The position numbers and the translations under genes were made by a program. The notes beneath the pieces were generated by a model that searched no databases, was not told the origin of the DNA, and saw only the letters and a list, made by a program, of their open reading frames with translations. Shown here in pieces: positions 1 to 9,316 of a stretch of DNA of 64,000 bases (its first letter is position 1; the number at the start of each line of letters is the position of its first letter). The stretch comes from Bacteroides sp. (GTDB lineage: Bacteria; Bacteroidota; Bacteroidia; Bacteroidales; UBA7960). Location: NCBI GenBank assembly GCA_036351255.1, contig JAZBOS010000054.1, positions 19,938-83,937 on the forward strand, written 5' to 3'.

Positions 1-1
1 G

Positions 2-1900
2 GTGGACTGCCTTCCACTGAGCACCCAGAAAGACTCTGACCTTCCCGTGACACAATATGAGGGGAAATACGTGGAGTCGGTTGGGATGCTGAAAATGGAC
101 TTCCTGGGGCTGAAAACCCTGAGCGTTATCAAGGAAGCAGTTAAGAACATCGAGAAAACCCATGGCCTGAGTATTGACATTGTCAATGTTCCCCTGGATG
201 ATGAAAAAACCTATGCGCTATACCAGCGCGGTGATACCATTGGGACGTTCCAGTTCGAATCGGGGGGTATGCGCGAATATCTCAAGGAGCTTAAGCCCAC
301 CAACATTGAAGACCTGATTGCCATGAACGCCCTTTATCGTCCGGGCCCCATGGAGTTTATCCCCACTTACATCAACCGTAAGCATGGGCGGCAGAAAACC
401 GAATATCCGCATCCCTGGCTGGAAGAGATCCTGAAACCGACCTTCGGTATTATGGTTTACCAGGAGCAGATCATGCAGGCTGCACAGATTATGGCGGGTT
501 TCTCACTGGGCAGTGCGGATATTCTGCGACGCGCCATGGGTAAGAAGAAGAAGGAGGAGATGGACCGCCAGAAAGGATTTTTCATTGAAGGAGCCGTAAA
601 AAAAGGCATCGACAAAGATAAAGCCTCAAACATCTTTGATGTGATGGCCCGTTTTGCCGAATACGGCTTCAACCGGTCGCACTCCGCCGCATATTCCGTT
701 CTGGCCTACCGCACAGCTTATTTGAAAGCCAATTATCCTGCCGATTATATGGCTGCGGTGCTCACCAACAACTTCAGCGACATCAAAAAGATCACCCAGA
801 TGATGGAGGAGTGCCAGCGCCAGAAGATCCCAGTGCTCGGGCCAGATGTCAATGAAAGCCGTTTCAATTTTGTTGTGAATAAAAAAGGGGAGATCCGCTT
901 CGGCCTTGGTGCGATCAAGGGCGTTGGAGAGGGTGCTGTGGAAGCCATCGTGGAGGAACGCGAAGCCAATGGGCCCTATCATAACATCTTTGATTTTGCT
1001 AAACGGGTAAATCTCCGGTCGGTTAACAAGCGGGTATTCGAGTCACTTGCCATGGCAGGCGCCTTCGATTGCTTTGAAGGTCACCACCGGGCCCAGTTCT
1101 TTTTCTCTGAAGACAACGGAACGACCACTTTCATTGATAAGGTCATCAGGCATTCAAACCTGATTGCACAACGGGAAAACAGTTCACAGATGAACCTGTT
1201 TGATGAAAGCGCAGAGGTGACCATCCCCGATCCTGAACTCCCTGATTGCCCCCTGTGGAGCAAACTGGAGATGCTCAGGCAAGAAAAGGAAGTGACAGGA
1301 ATGTACATTTCAGGGCATCCACTGGATGATTTCCGCATAGAAATTGATGCCACCTGCAATATTAATATCGGCGACCTTCACAACATAAGTGCGCTTAAAA
1401 ACAGAGAGGTGGCCTTCGCAGGGATCATTACCTCGGCAGTTCACAAAACCGGAAAGAATGGCAAACCCTTTGGGAATTTTGTTGTGGAAGACTATTATGA
1501 CTCCATCCAGTTATTCCTTTTTGCCGAGGAGTATTTAAAAATGAAGCATTTCCTCGAAAACCAGACCTTCGTTTACATCAAAGCCCGTATCCAGGAAAGG
1601 TATAACTCCAATCATTTGGAGGTCAGGGTAAAAAGTATGAGTTTGCTTACGGAGCTGGCCGAAAAGTCGCTCTCTGACCTGATTCTTTACCTCCCGGTCA
1701 ACGAAATCGACCAGACCATGGTAACCCGTCTGGTGGATGTAGCAAGGAAACATAAAGGCAAATCCAAGCTGAAAATTGCATTGGTTGACCGTGTAGAAAT
1801 TGCTTCCGTTGAATTGCTTTCGCGCAAGATCAGGGTAGAACCCATTGGTTTTTTGAAGGAATTGTTAAATGAATATGAACTCACCTATCGTTTGAATTAA
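2..1900 (+). CDS. dnaE: DNA polymerase III alpha subunit, 3' part (5' end outside window)
   Basis: This is the C-terminal half (about 632 residues) of the replicative DNA polymerase catalytic subunit; the reading frame is open at the window edge, so the GTG at position 2 is an internal valine codon and not a start. The early block MDFLGLKTL, the RRAMGKKK stretch near residue 180 and the GFNRSHSAAYS motif near residue 225 are hallmarks of the palm/fingers region of bacterial DnaE. The rest covers the helix-hairpin-helix segment (GLGAIKGVGEGAVEAI) and an OB-fold region near residues 470-560 (VAFAGIITS onward). Full-length DnaE is roughly 1150-1250 residues, so about half is missing. It ends 131 bp before trxA, which has its own promoter. 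Confidence 0.97.
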   Translation: MDCLPLSTQKDSDLPVTQYEGKYVESVGMLKMDFLGLKTLSVIKEAVKNIEKTHGLSIDIVNVPLDDEKTYALYQRGDTIGTFQFESGGMREYLKELKPTNIEDLIAMNALYRPGPMEFIPTYINRKHGRQKTEYPHPWLEEILKPTFGIMVYQEQIMQAAQIMAGFSLGSADILRRAMGKKKKEEMDRQKGFFIEGAVKKGIDKDKASNIFDVMARFAEYGFNRSHSAAYSVLAYRTAYLKANYPADYMAAVLTNNFSDIKKITQMMEECQRQKIPVLGPDVNESRFNFVVNKKGEIRFGLGAIKGVGEGAVEAIVEEREANGPYHNIFDFAKRVNLRSVNKRVFESLAMAGAFDCFEGHHRAQFFFSEDNGTTTFIDKVIRHSNLIAQRENSSQMNLFDESAEVTIPDPELPDCPLWSKLEMLRQEKEVTGMYISGHPLDDFRIEIDATCNINIGDLHNISALKNREVAFAGIITSAVHKTGKNGKPFGNFVVEDYYDSIQLFLFAEEYLKMKHFLENQTFVYIKARIQERYNSNHLEVRVKSMSLLTELAEKSLSDLILYLPVNEIDQTMVTRLVDVARKHKGKSKLKIALVDRVEIASVELLSRKIRVEPIGFLKELLNEYELTYRLN

Positions 1901-1966
1901 AGGTATGACATTCATTTTCAAAACATTAACTTTAACCATAAAAATCAATTCAGCTTATTTTTAGGC

Positions 1967-1997
1967 TTTGCAGTTTTTAAAAATTATAGTAGGTTTG
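1967..1997 (+). promoter_or_regulatory. Bacteroidota-type promoter of trxA
   Basis: TTTG at 1967-1970 and TAGGTTTG at 1990-1997 are separated by 19 bases, an exact match to the Bacteroidota -33/-7 consensus (TTTG, about 19 nt, TAnnTTTG). Transcription would begin near 2004, giving a leader of roughly 28 nt before the trxA ATG at 2032. Confidence 0.7.
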
Positions 1998-2031
1998 TAA
2001 CAATTGTTTTTATCCATAAAAAGCATTAACC

Positions 2032-2349
2032 ATGGCATTAGAAATTACAGATTCCAATTTTGAAGAGATTGTATTAAAATCAGATAAGCCAGTTATCATT
2101 GATTTCTGGGCTGAGTGGTGCGGTCCTTGTCGAATGGTAGGCCCGATTGTCGCCGAGATTGGAAAGGAATACGACGGGAAAGCAGTCGTTGGCAAACTGG
2201 ATGTGGACAGCAACCCGGGCGTTGCCACCCAATATGGCATCCGCAATATCCCCACCATTCTGTTCTTTAAAGGCGGACAAGTGGTGGATAAGCAGGTAGG
2301 AGCCGTTCCAAAATCTGTCCTTACGGCAAAACTGGAAAAACTGCTTTAA
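2032..2349 (+). CDS. trxA: Thioredoxin
   Basis: A 105-residue cytoplasmic thioredoxin, the normal length for TrxA. It carries the WCGPC active site (Cys30 and Cys33) and the cis-proline loop (NIPT, Pro74), and has no signal peptide, so it should act as the general protein disulfide reductase recharged by thioredoxin reductase. The ATG at 2032 sits about 35 nt after a well-formed promoter. No good Shine-Dalgarno is visible, as is usual in this phylum. Downstream, a DUF58 gene follows after 71 bp with an imperfect hairpin between them. Confidence 0.97.
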   Translation: MALEITDSNFEEIVLKSDKPVIIDFWAEWCGPCRMVGPIVAEIGKEYDGKAVVGKLDVDSNPGVATQYGIRNIPTILFFKGGQVVDKQVGAVPKSVLTAKLEKLL

Positions 2350-2370
2350 ACCTGACTAAAATGAACTTTT

Positions 2371-2403
2371 AAGGGGGTGCCGGGACATTTTCCGCCACCC
2401 CTT
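2371..2403 (+). terminator. Imperfect hairpin after trxA
   Basis: AAGGGG(G)TG at 2371-2379 can pair with CCACCCCTT at 2395-2403 with one bulge. No T-run follows, so this may be a weak terminator or an mRNA-stabilising hairpin between trxA and the DUF58 gene. Confidence 0.35.
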
Positions 2404-2420
2404 CAAATTATCCGGCAGAT

Positions 2421-3353
2421 ATGATTAAGAATATGGATCCGGAGTTGCCCCGGAAATTCGGGAATCTCGAATTACTGGCCAGGCAAGTGGTGGAAGGTTT
2501 TATCACTGGCCTTCACAAAAGTCCTTTCCATGGGTTCTCAGTTGAGTTTGCCGAACACCGGATTTACAATCCAGGAGAAAGCACCCGGCATATTGACTGG
2601 AAGCTATATGCCCGTGCAGAAAAACTCTTCACAAAACGTTTTGAGGAAGAAACCAATCTGCGTTGTCAATTGGTGATAGACAATTCTTCTTCCATGTATT
2701 TTCCTGCTTTCGGGCATAATAAAGCGCTGCCCTCCAAAATCGGGTTCTCAGTGGAGTGTGCTGCCGCCCTTTCTTATCTTTTGCGCAAGCAGCGCGATGC
2801 GGTGGGGCTAAGTATCCTTGCCGAGGAAACAGAACTGCATACCCCGGCAAGGTCAAGCATCGTGCATCACAAAATGATTTTCTCAGAACTCGAGAAACTT
2901 TATAACCCCACCAGCCATACCCTCAGCAAACGAAGCAATACGGCCGAACTGTTGCATCACCTGGCCGAAAATATCCATAAACGCTCACTGGTGATTCTTT
3001 TCTCTGACATGATCGAAAACGTGTCGGAACTTCCTGAGCTTTTTTCCGCCCTTCAGCATCTTAAGCACAACAAGCACGAAGTGATTCTTTTTCATGTATA
3101 TGAAAAATCGAAAGAGCTGGATTTTGATTTTGATAACCGCCCTGTGAAATTTATTGATATGGAAACCGGGAAAGAGGTCAAAATGAATCCAATGGAATTT
3201 AAAGATCAATACCACAAAAGCATGGCTGCGCGCTTCAATGAGATCAAACTGAAATGCATGCAATACCACATTGATTTTGTAGCGGCCGACATCAACCAGG
3301 GACATGAACAGGTTTTGCTTTCCTTCCTGGTAAAAAGATCCCGGCTCTATTAA
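2421..3353 (+). CDS. DUF58 domain protein (VWA-like fold), orphan copy
   Basis: A 310-residue DUF58-family protein. The family signature region RHIDWKLYAR lies around residues 57-66 and is followed by a VWA-like core beginning LVIDNSSSM, where DNSSS fits the DxSxS metal-site pattern. There is no signal peptide or membrane segment. DUF58 proteins usually partner MoxR ATPases in chaperone or maturation roles; here no moxR is adjacent, but a second DUF58 gene with a moxR neighbour lies at 42357-43232. An alternative ATG is at 2433. The cellular role cannot be read from sequence. Confidence 0.85.
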   Translation: MIKNMDPELPRKFGNLELLARQVVEGFITGLHKSPFHGFSVEFAEHRIYNPGESTRHIDWKLYARAEKLFTKRFEEETNLRCQLVIDNSSSMYFPAFGHNKALPSKIGFSVECAAALSYLLRKQRDAVGLSILAEETELHTPARSSIVHHKMIFSELEKLYNPTSHTLSKRSNTAELLHHLAENIHKRSLVILFSDMIENVSELPELFSALQHLKHNKHEVILFHVYEKSKELDFDFDNRPVKFIDMETGKEVKMNPMEFKDQYHKSMAARFNEIKLKCMQYHIDFVAADINQGHEQVLLSFLVKRSRLY

Positions 3354-3408
3354 AATACGGGGATAAGATGGTTTTTTGCTAAAATTAAACCCAAATCCGA
3401 TTCAAGGT

Positions 3409-4464
3409 ATGATCCTTCAAGAACCCTTTAATTTATTTATATCGTTGATTACCGGTCACATCAAGCTCCCTTCCATTGAGGATGGTCAGAATTTTATGAT
3501 CCTTGTCCTGCTTGTCATGCTTACAATTAATACTGGCCTTTTGTTTGTCTTTGTCCATCTGCGTAACCGTGAGAAGAAAAAGTATCTCAGCCTTCTGGAA
3601 AGGTATCTGGGTGAAATGGAGAGGATCAATGGTACGCTTCGTGAAAGCGAGCAAAAATGCCAGCAACTGATGGACCATTTGGATGAAGGATTCCTTCAAG
3701 TGAATGAGAAAGGATTTATATTGTTTGCCAATTTGAGGGCAGCTATGATAATTGGGTTGCCAATAGAAAAAATCCTTCACCAGCCAATACCCTCCTGGCT
3801 AATATCAGGCAATCAGCATCCCCTTACTTTAAAGGGCAGCATTCGAAAAGGGCTGAAGTTTGTTGATCAGGTCCAGGCCGTGCGTGGCAATAAAATACAT
3901 TGGTACAGGTTGAAGTGTCATTACCAGGCCACGCAGAAAGGGGAGCCTGGGGCTGCCATTATCCTATCTGATATGACTGAAAAGCTGGCTATAGAAGAAA
4001 AATTGCAGCAGCTTACGGTTGACACCAACGGGTTAAATCGCCAGATCAATTGCCTGTTTGATATATCGGATATCAGTGGAGTACCAAATATTACGTATAA
4101 CGAAATATTTGAACGTTCGCTTGAGATTATTCCCAATGGACTTAAGTTTTCCCACGATTGTTGGGTAGAGATCGTTTTTGAGTCGAAAAGATTCGTTTCC
4201 AAAAACTTCCGGGAGACTCCGTGGAATTTCACCGCTCCCATAAAAATTCGGAAAAAGAAATTGGGTCATGTAAGGGTTGGTTATCTGGAAGAGAAACCCA
4301 AAAGTTCCCGTGACGCTTTTCATATGAATGAAAAACTCCTGATCAAAAACATTGCTGAAAAGCTAGGGCAAGTGATTGAATTGATGAATATAGAAAGTCA
4401 GCTTAAGGAATGCCAGGAACAAAATTCTGTTTCTGCCCGCAGCCGAAAGAAAGATTCATTTTGA
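3409..4464 (+). CDS. Membrane-anchored PAS/GAF-like sensor protein lacking a kinase domain
   Basis: About 351 residues from the ATG at 3409, which follows CAAGG; a TTG at 3376 would add 11 residues. One membrane helix (about residues 25-50) is followed by a short coiled coil and a PAS domain (about residues 85-200, with LDEGFLQVNEKGFILFAN). The C-terminal part (about 220-340) resembles the GAF-like segment found between PAS and kinase domains of some sensor kinases, with IGxVxVGYLEEKP-type sequence (here LGHVRVGYLEEKP). The protein then stops: there is no His phosphoacceptor, HATPase, GGDEF or effector domain. Either it signals through a partner or it is a kinase that lost its C-terminus. It ends convergently with the alpha-oxoamine synthase gene. 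Confidence 0.75.
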   Translation: MILQEPFNLFISLITGHIKLPSIEDGQNFMILVLLVMLTINTGLLFVFVHLRNREKKKYLSLLERYLGEMERINGTLRESEQKCQQLMDHLDEGFLQVNEKGFILFANLRAAMIIGLPIEKILHQPIPSWLISGNQHPLTLKGSIRKGLKFVDQVQAVRGNKIHWYRLKCHYQATQKGEPGAAIILSDMTEKLAIEEKLQQLTVDTNGLNRQINCLFDISDISGVPNITYNEIFERSLEIIPNGLKFSHDCWVEIVFESKRFVSKNFRETPWNFTAPIKIRKKKLGHVRVGYLEEKPKSSRDAFHMNEKLLIKNIAEKLGQVIELMNIESQLKECQEQNSVSARSRKKDSF

Positions 4465-4534
4465 TATTTCTTTCCCAGGATTCCTTTCGTCTTGTTTTTT
4501 GAACTCAAAAATTATTTCACAATTGGCAACAAAG

Positions 4535-4574
4535 ACAAAAGACCGCAAGGCTATCTCCCTTAGCAGTCTTTTGT
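4535..4574. terminator. Bidirectional terminator between PAS protein and alpha-oxoamine synthase
   Basis: ACAAAAGAC (4535-4543) pairs with GTCTTTTGT (4566-4574), and the inner GC-AAGG can extend the stem with a bulge. It lies between two convergent genes, and the A/T-rich stem base supplies U-rich tracts in both directions. Confidence 0.6.
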
Positions 4575-4596
4575 ATTATCTGATTTTCAGATTTAT

Positions 4597-5844
4597 TTAT
4601 TGCTGAATATTTGCAAACTGTCCTGTTCCGTATTTTCCTGAATCAAGATTAGCCTTGATCTCGGTGAAGGCCTCAAGGGTATATTCCACATCTTCAAGGG
4701 TATGAACAGCCGTAGGAATAATCCTTATGATAATAACCCCCTTAGGTACCACCGGATAGCCCACAACAGAACAGAAAATATTGAAGTTTTCCCTTAGGTC
4801 AAAAGCCAGATTAGCACCTTCAGTGGGGTCACCGCTGAGAAATACCGGCGTAACCGGTGATTGGGTATTTCCAATATTAAATCCGCGCTCTTTTAAGCCT
4901 TTTTGAAGGGCATTGGAAATAGTCCAGAGTTTCTCACGATATTCAGGATGGTTTCTGATCAATTCAAGCCTTTTCAAGCCTCCAATGACCAATGGCATGG
5001 GCAGGGACTTTGCAAAGATCTGGCTGCGCATATTGTAAGCCAGATAAAAGACGACCTCTTTAGTGGATGCAACAAAAGCACCAATTGAAGCAAAGGATTT
5101 TGCAAAAGTTCCGAAGTAAATATCCACGCCATCCTGAACCCCAAGATACTCGCCAGTACCAGCACCAGTTGGCCCCATGGTTCCAATGCCATGTGCATCA
5201 TCAACCAGGAGGCGGAACTCGAAGTCCTTCTTCATAGCAACGATCTCATCAAGTTTCCCCAGATCGCCCGACATACCAAAAACTCCTTCGGTGATGACCA
5301 GGATACCCCCCCCGGTTTCCTTGGTAATTTTGGTAGCACGTTCAAGCTGCTTGCGTAGGTTCTCCATATTATTGTGGGGGTAAACAAAGCGTTTACCGAA
5401 ATGGAGGCGCACCCCATCAATGATGCAGGCGTGAGATTCGAAATCGTATACAATCACATCATGGCGATCTACCATGGCTTCAATAATGGATACCATACCC
5501 TGGTAGCCGTAATTCAACAGGTAGGCAGCTTCTTTTCCAACAAAGGCAGCAAGTTCTCTTTCCAGTTGTTCGTGCTTGTCGGATTGACCCGACATCATCC
5601 GGGCGCCCATCGGCAGGGCCAACCCATATTCGGCGGCAGACTCGGCATCAGCCTTCCTTACCTCCGGATGATTCGCCAGTCCAAGGTAATTATTTAAACT
5701 CCAGATCAGCTTCTCTTTTCCCCTGAATTTCATCCTGGTGGAAATCTCACCATCAAGTTTCGGGAAAGTCCAATACCCGTGTACACTCTTTGCATATTGC
5801 CCAATGGGCCCCAAATTGGCAGTTGCCTTATTAAAAACGTCCAC
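4597..5844 (-). CDS. PLP-dependent alpha-oxoamine synthase (serine palmitoyltransferase or cysteate acyltransferase type)
   Basis: A 415-residue fold-type I PLP enzyme. It has the family blocks SLNNYLGLANHPEV (about 49-62), the DDAHGIG motif (PLP-ring Asp and His) and TFAKSFASIGAF, in which the lysine forms the Schiff base. The family condenses an amino acid with an acyl thioester, releasing CO2. In Bacteroidota its members make 3-ketosphinganine from serine and palmitoyl-CoA (sphingolipids) or the capnine precursor from cysteate (sulfonolipids); glycine C-acetyltransferase (kbl) is a third relative. The sequence alone does not settle the substrate. It has its own promoter with an overlapping inverted repeat, and the upstream M23 gene lies 117 bp away on the same strand. 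Confidence 0.85.
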   Translation of the reverse strand: MDVFNKATANLGPIGQYAKSVHGYWTFPKLDGEISTRMKFRGKEKLIWSLNNYLGLANHPEVRKADAESAAEYGLALPMGARMMSGQSDKHEQLERELAAFVGKEAAYLLNYGYQGMVSIIEAMVDRHDVIVYDFESHACIIDGVRLHFGKRFVYPHNNMENLRKQLERATKITKETGGGILVITEGVFGMSGDLGKLDEIVAMKKDFEFRLLVDDAHGIGTMGPTGAGTGEYLGVQDGVDIYFGTFAKSFASIGAFVASTKEVVFYLAYNMRSQIFAKSLPMPLVIGGLKRLELIRNHPEYREKLWTISNALQKGLKERGFNIGNTQSPVTPVFLSGDPTEGANLAFDLRENFNIFCSVVGYPVVPKGVIIIRIIPTAVHTLEDVEYTLEAFTEIKANLDSGKYGTGQFANIQQ

Positions 5845-5876
5845 GTCAAAAAGTTTTAGGTTAAAAAAATGCTCTG

Positions 5877-5907
5877 CAAACTTAATCTAATTTGTCGTAT
5901 TGACAAA
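5877..5907 (-). promoter_or_regulatory. Promoter of the alpha-oxoamine synthase with overlapping inverted repeat
   Basis: On the minus strand TTTG (5907-5904) and TAAGTTTG (5884-5877) are 19 bases apart, an exact Bacteroidota promoter. A perfect 7-bp inverted repeat, ATTTGTC-5-GACAAAT (5890-5908), covers the spacer and the -33 box, which is a typical position for a repressor operator. Confidence 0.65.
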
Positions 5908-5961
5908 TACTAATTTTTTATATATATAGTAATCCCGAAAGGAAGAAAAAACTACCAGGAA

Positions 5962-6648
5962 TTAAGATGGAAGCTCCCTGAAAAAAACAATGGGATCAGG
6001 GCAAATTTGATTATAATATTCTTTTTCGGAAGCCAGGCAAACTCCGGGAAAATCGCCCCAATTACCCATCATATCTGTAATGACCTGGAAGTGCAAATGG
6101 GACGGCCAGTCGCCATTGACCGGGAAATTACCCACCTGACAGAATGGGGTTCCGGGTCCAATACGGTCGCCAGGATGCAAACCCATTAAAGATTCTAGCG
6201 ACAAATGCCCGTAAAGAGTGAAGAAAATAAAGCCATCAAGTTGATGTTCAAGAATAATCGTTGGTCCGTAATCTCCATATTTTGCGTTGTTCTGCATGCT
6301 GTGAATCTTTGAATCAAGCGGCGAAAAAATGTCTTGCCCGGCAGGTGCCCAGATATCCACACCCAGATGAATACTCCTGGACTCACCACGGTCCTTTGCA
6401 AACAAGGTACTGCGCTGGTAAACCTGGCGGTTTTCCATGTATCCGCCGTAGCCATATTGTTTACCACTGCCTTTAACCTGTGAAAAGATATATTCATCAA
6501 GTTGAAGGGTATTGTCAAAATCAATAGAAAGCAGATCTTTGTTGTCCTTTGAAAAATCAAGCCTGAACGTATTTCCCGGATGAAGATCGGGTTCAAAAAG
6601 AGGATGAAGGAAACGAGCTTTCGCGTTCATTTTTTCATTAAAGTCCAT
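5962..6648 (-). CDS. M23-family metallopeptidase
   Basis: A 228-residue LytM/M23 peptidase. Zinc-site motifs are visible: HLGVD near residue 93 (HxxxD) and HLHF near residue 200 (HxH), with the intervening YGHLS and GDRIG blocks of the family. The family cuts glycine-containing or DD/LD peptide cross-links of cell walls, but no signal peptide or membrane segment is seen, so it may be cytoplasmic or exported by another route. It starts 9 bp after the uvrB stop and is probably co-transcribed with uvrB. Confidence 0.85.
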   Translation of the reverse strand: MDFNEKMNAKARFLHPLFEPDLHPGNTFRLDFSKDNKDLLSIDFDNTLQLDEYIFSQVKGSGKQYGYGGYMENRQVYQRSTLFAKDRGESRSIHLGVDIWAPAGQDIFSPLDSKIHSMQNNAKYGDYGPTIILEHQLDGFIFFTLYGHLSLESLMGLHPGDRIGPGTPFCQVGNFPVNGDWPSHLHFQVITDMMGNWGDFPGVCLASEKEYYNQICPDPIVFFRELPS

Positions 6649-6657
6649 AAGGTTGTA

Positions 6658-8685
6658 TTAATAAAATTTCTCATTCATAAGTTTCTCAAGTGATAACAGT
6701 TCATCACGGAATTTGGCCGCTTCAATAAAATCAAGTGCTTTGGCGGCCTTTTCCATTTCCTTCCTGGTGCGTATCATAGCCTTTTGTAATTGTTCCTTGC
6801 TCATAAACCGAACTACAGGGTCAGCAGCAATATCTGTCGTTTCCTTTTCAATGTATGCCTTCTGAACATTCTTCCCAATGCCAGCCACAGAGGTCTGGCC
6901 ATGAATGGATTCTACCGACCGGCGAATCTGGGCTGGCGTGATATCATTTTCCTGATTGTACTTCAGCTGCTTCTCCCGTTTCCGGTCAGTCTCATCAATG
7001 GTTATCCGCATAGACCGGGTGATCTTGTCTGCATACATGATCACCTTGCTGTTAATATTCCTGGCTGCCCTTCCGGAGGTCTGTATCAACGAGCGTTCTG
7101 AACGCAGGAAGCCTTCCTTATCAGCATCGAGGATTGCCACCAGGGATACCTCAGGCAGATCGAGCCCTTCGCGAAGGAGGTTAACCCCGATCAGCACATC
7201 AAAATTCCCAAGCCGCAGATCACGCAGAATTTCAACCCTTTCCAGGGTATCCACATCCGAGTGGATATAACGGGCGCTAATTCCTGCTCTTGTCAGGTAT
7301 TTAGTCAGTTCTTCCGCCATGCGCTTTGTTAAGGTCGTCACCAACACCCGTTCATCCTTATCTGACCGAAGACTGATCTCCTCAAGCAGGTCATCAATCT
7401 GATTCAGGCTTGGCCTCACTTCAATCACCGGCTCGAGCAATCCTGTGGGCCTGATCAGCTGTTCGACCACCACGCCTTCGCTTTTCTGCAGCTCGTATTC
7501 GGCCGGGGTGGCGCTTACAAAGATCACCTGATGCATGATCTCTTCAAATTCGTCAAATTTTAAAGGACGGTTATCCAGGGCCGCTGGAAGCCTGAAGCCA
7601 TATTCCACCAGGTTTTGCTTTCGCGAAAAGTCACCACCATACATGGCGCGAACCTGGGGAATGGTTACGTGGCTCTCGTCAATGACCATCAAGAAGTCAG
7701 GAGGAAAATAATCAAGCAGGCAGAAAGGCCTGGCCCCGGTCTTTCTGCCGTCAAAATAACGGGAGTAGTTTTCTATTCCCGGGCAATACCCCAGCTCGCG
7801 AATCATTTCAAGGTCATAGTTGACCCGGTCTTCCAGCCGCTTGGCTTCCAGCTCGCGCCCCTGATCCCGGAAAAAGTTTGTCTGTTTGACCAGATCATCC
7901 TGGATCTGCCTTATAGCCGATTCCATACGATCCTTGGAAGTAACAAAAATATTGGCAGGGTAAATGGCCATGTGCTCCATTTCCCCAATCTTTTTTCCGT
8001 TTGTCGGGTCAATGGTCTCAAGCGTTTCGATCTCATCGCCCCAAAAAATAATACGGTAAGCCACATCGGCATAAGCCGGGAATACATCCACTGTATCACC
8101 CTGAACCCGGAAATTTCCACGATTAAAATCTGCCTGTGTACGGCTATAAAGGCTGGTAACCAACTGATGCAACAATTTGTTCCGGCTTATTACGTCTCCT
8201 TTTGAGATGCGTACAATGTTCTCATTAAAATCCTCCGGGTTTCCAATACCATAAATACACGAAACCGAGCTGACAACAATCACATCCCGACGACCTGAAA
8301 GCAAGGCACTCGAAGCACTTAAGCGCAGCTTCTCAATCTCATCGTTGATAGACAGGTCCTTCTCAATATAGGTATTTGTAGTGGGAATGTAGGCCTCAGG
8401 CTGGTAATAATCATAATAAGAGACAAAATATTCCACGGCATTTCCCGGGAAAAATTGCTTAAACTCCCCGTATAACTGAGCAGCAAGGGTCTTATTGTGG
8501 CTGAGTACCAGCGTGGGACGCTGAACCTGCTCCACCACATTGGCGATGGTAAAGGTTTTTCCAGACCCGGTCACCCCCAACAGGGTTTGCGCAGGGATCT
8601 CCGCCTGAAGGCCTTCTACCAGCTGTGCAATCGCTTCAGGCTGATCACCCGTAGGCTGAAAATCGGAAACCAGTTTAAACGCCAT
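6658..8685 (-). CDS. uvrB: Excinuclease ABC subunit B
   Basis: A full-length UvrB (675 residues) of the nucleotide-excision repair machinery. It has Walker A GVTGSGKT at residues 37-44, the beta-hairpin region [12 protein letters not shown], the DESHVT box, the late helicase motifs [16 protein letters not shown], and a C-terminal UVR motif (about 635-670) that contacts UvrC. UvrB loads damaged DNA from UvrA and positions UvrC for incision. The ATG at 8685 gives the standard [16 protein letters not shown] start. A TATTTTTG -7 box lies 16-23 bp upstream. M23 peptidase follows in the same operon. Confidence 0.98.
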   Translation of the reverse strand: MAFKLVSDFQPTGDQPEAIAQLVEGLQAEIPAQTLLGVTGSGKTFTIANVVEQVQRPTLVLSHNKTLAAQLYGEFKQFFPGNAVEYFVSYYDYYQPEAYIPTTNTYIEKDLSINDEIEKLRLSASSALLSGRRDVIVVSSVSCIYGIGNPEDFNENIVRISKGDVISRNKLLHQLVTSLYSRTQADFNRGNFRVQGDTVDVFPAYADVAYRIIFWGDEIETLETIDPTNGKKIGEMEHMAIYPANIFVTSKDRMESAIRQIQDDLVKQTNFFRDQGRELEAKRLEDRVNYDLEMIRELGYCPGIENYSRYFDGRKTGARPFCLLDYFPPDFLMVIDESHVTIPQVRAMYGGDFSRKQNLVEYGFRLPAALDNRPLKFDEFEEIMHQVIFVSATPAEYELQKSEGVVVEQLIRPTGLLEPVIEVRPSLNQIDDLLEEISLRSDKDERVLVTTLTKRMAEELTKYLTRAGISARYIHSDVDTLERVEILRDLRLGNFDVLIGVNLLREGLDLPEVSLVAILDADKEGFLRSERSLIQTSGRAARNINSKVIMYADKITRSMRITIDETDRKREKQLKYNQENDITPAQIRRSVESIHGQTSVAGIGKNVQKAYIEKETTDIAADPVVRFMSKEQLQKAMIRTRKEMEKAAKALDFIEAAKFRDELLSLEKLMNEKFY

Positions 8686-8700
8686 GAAGTAATTTTTTTA

Positions 8701-8708
8701 CAAAAATA
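8701..8708 (-). promoter_or_regulatory. Possible -7 element of uvrB
   Basis: The minus strand reads TATTTTTG, matching TAnnTTTG, about 16 bp before the uvrB start. No TTTG is found at the right distance, so only half of the promoter is supported. Confidence 0.35.
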
Positions 8709-8721
8709 ATCATTTGCCCGG

Positions 8722-8760
8722 CTGAAAAAGAAAAAGGGTTACCAGGCAAACTGATAACCC
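8722..8760 (-). terminator. Terminator of the small outer-membrane-like gene
   Basis: On the minus strand GGGTTA (8760-8755) pairs with TAACCC (8741-8736) and is followed by TTTTTCTTTTTC, a short but conventional intrinsic terminator just upstream of uvrB. Confidence 0.55.
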
Positions 8761-8781
8761 CAAGACAAAAAAATAATAACT

Positions 8782-9249
8782 TTAGAATACATACCGAATG
8801 GTAATTCCACCACCGACCCAGAAACGTGTTACATCAATAATATCCAGGGCAGGAATAATATCGACCCCTATAGAAACAGGGATTTCGTCAATTTTGTACT
8901 CAAGGCCAACCACGCCGTTGACCCCTAAACCAGTATGATTACCGGCAACGGTCCATGAGGGGTGGCGAGCATCGCTGTAAAAGCCAATAAAAGCTCCGGC
9001 CCCATAATACCAGTTTAGTCCGGGCACGTCAAAAGCGTTGGTGTGCCGCTGATACATCCCTGAGATAAACAAGCCGCCATAATGGATGGCACCTACCACC
9101 TCAAAAGCATCATTGGAAGAAATGAATTGCTTGAAAGTAAGACCATTAAAAACCCCACCACGACCGCCAATTCCGGTATTGTAATCTTGGGCGACACCCG
9201 TATTAATAAAGAAAACGGCGAGAAAAGCCAGAACAATGATTCTTTTCAT
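8782..9249 (-). CDS. Secreted outer-membrane-like protein of unknown function
   Basis: A 155-residue protein with a signal peptide (about residues 1-20, ending NTGVAQ). The mature part is rich in Gly, Tyr and Phe with alternating polar/hydrophobic strands (SGMYQRHTNAF, GLNWYYGAGAFIGFYSD, GVVGLEYKIDEIPVSIGVDIIPALDI) and ends in an aromatic YVF, as small outer-membrane beta-barrels do. I do not recognise a named family. It is flanked by its own terminator and by the endonuclease gene 67 bp upstream on the same strand. Confidence 0.75.
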   Translation of the reverse strand: MKRIIVLAFLAVFFINTGVAQDYNTGIGGRGGVFNGLTFKQFISSNDAFEVVGAIHYGGLFISGMYQRHTNAFDVPGLNWYYGAGAFIGFYSDARHPSWTVAGNHTGLGVNGVVGLEYKIDEIPVSIGVDIIPALDIIDVTRFWVGGGITIRYVF

Positions 9250-9316
9250 AGCAAATAATTTGTTGAATAAAAAAATAAAAATTAAAGATAATCAAATCTT
9301 CTGAATCTTTCAAATC

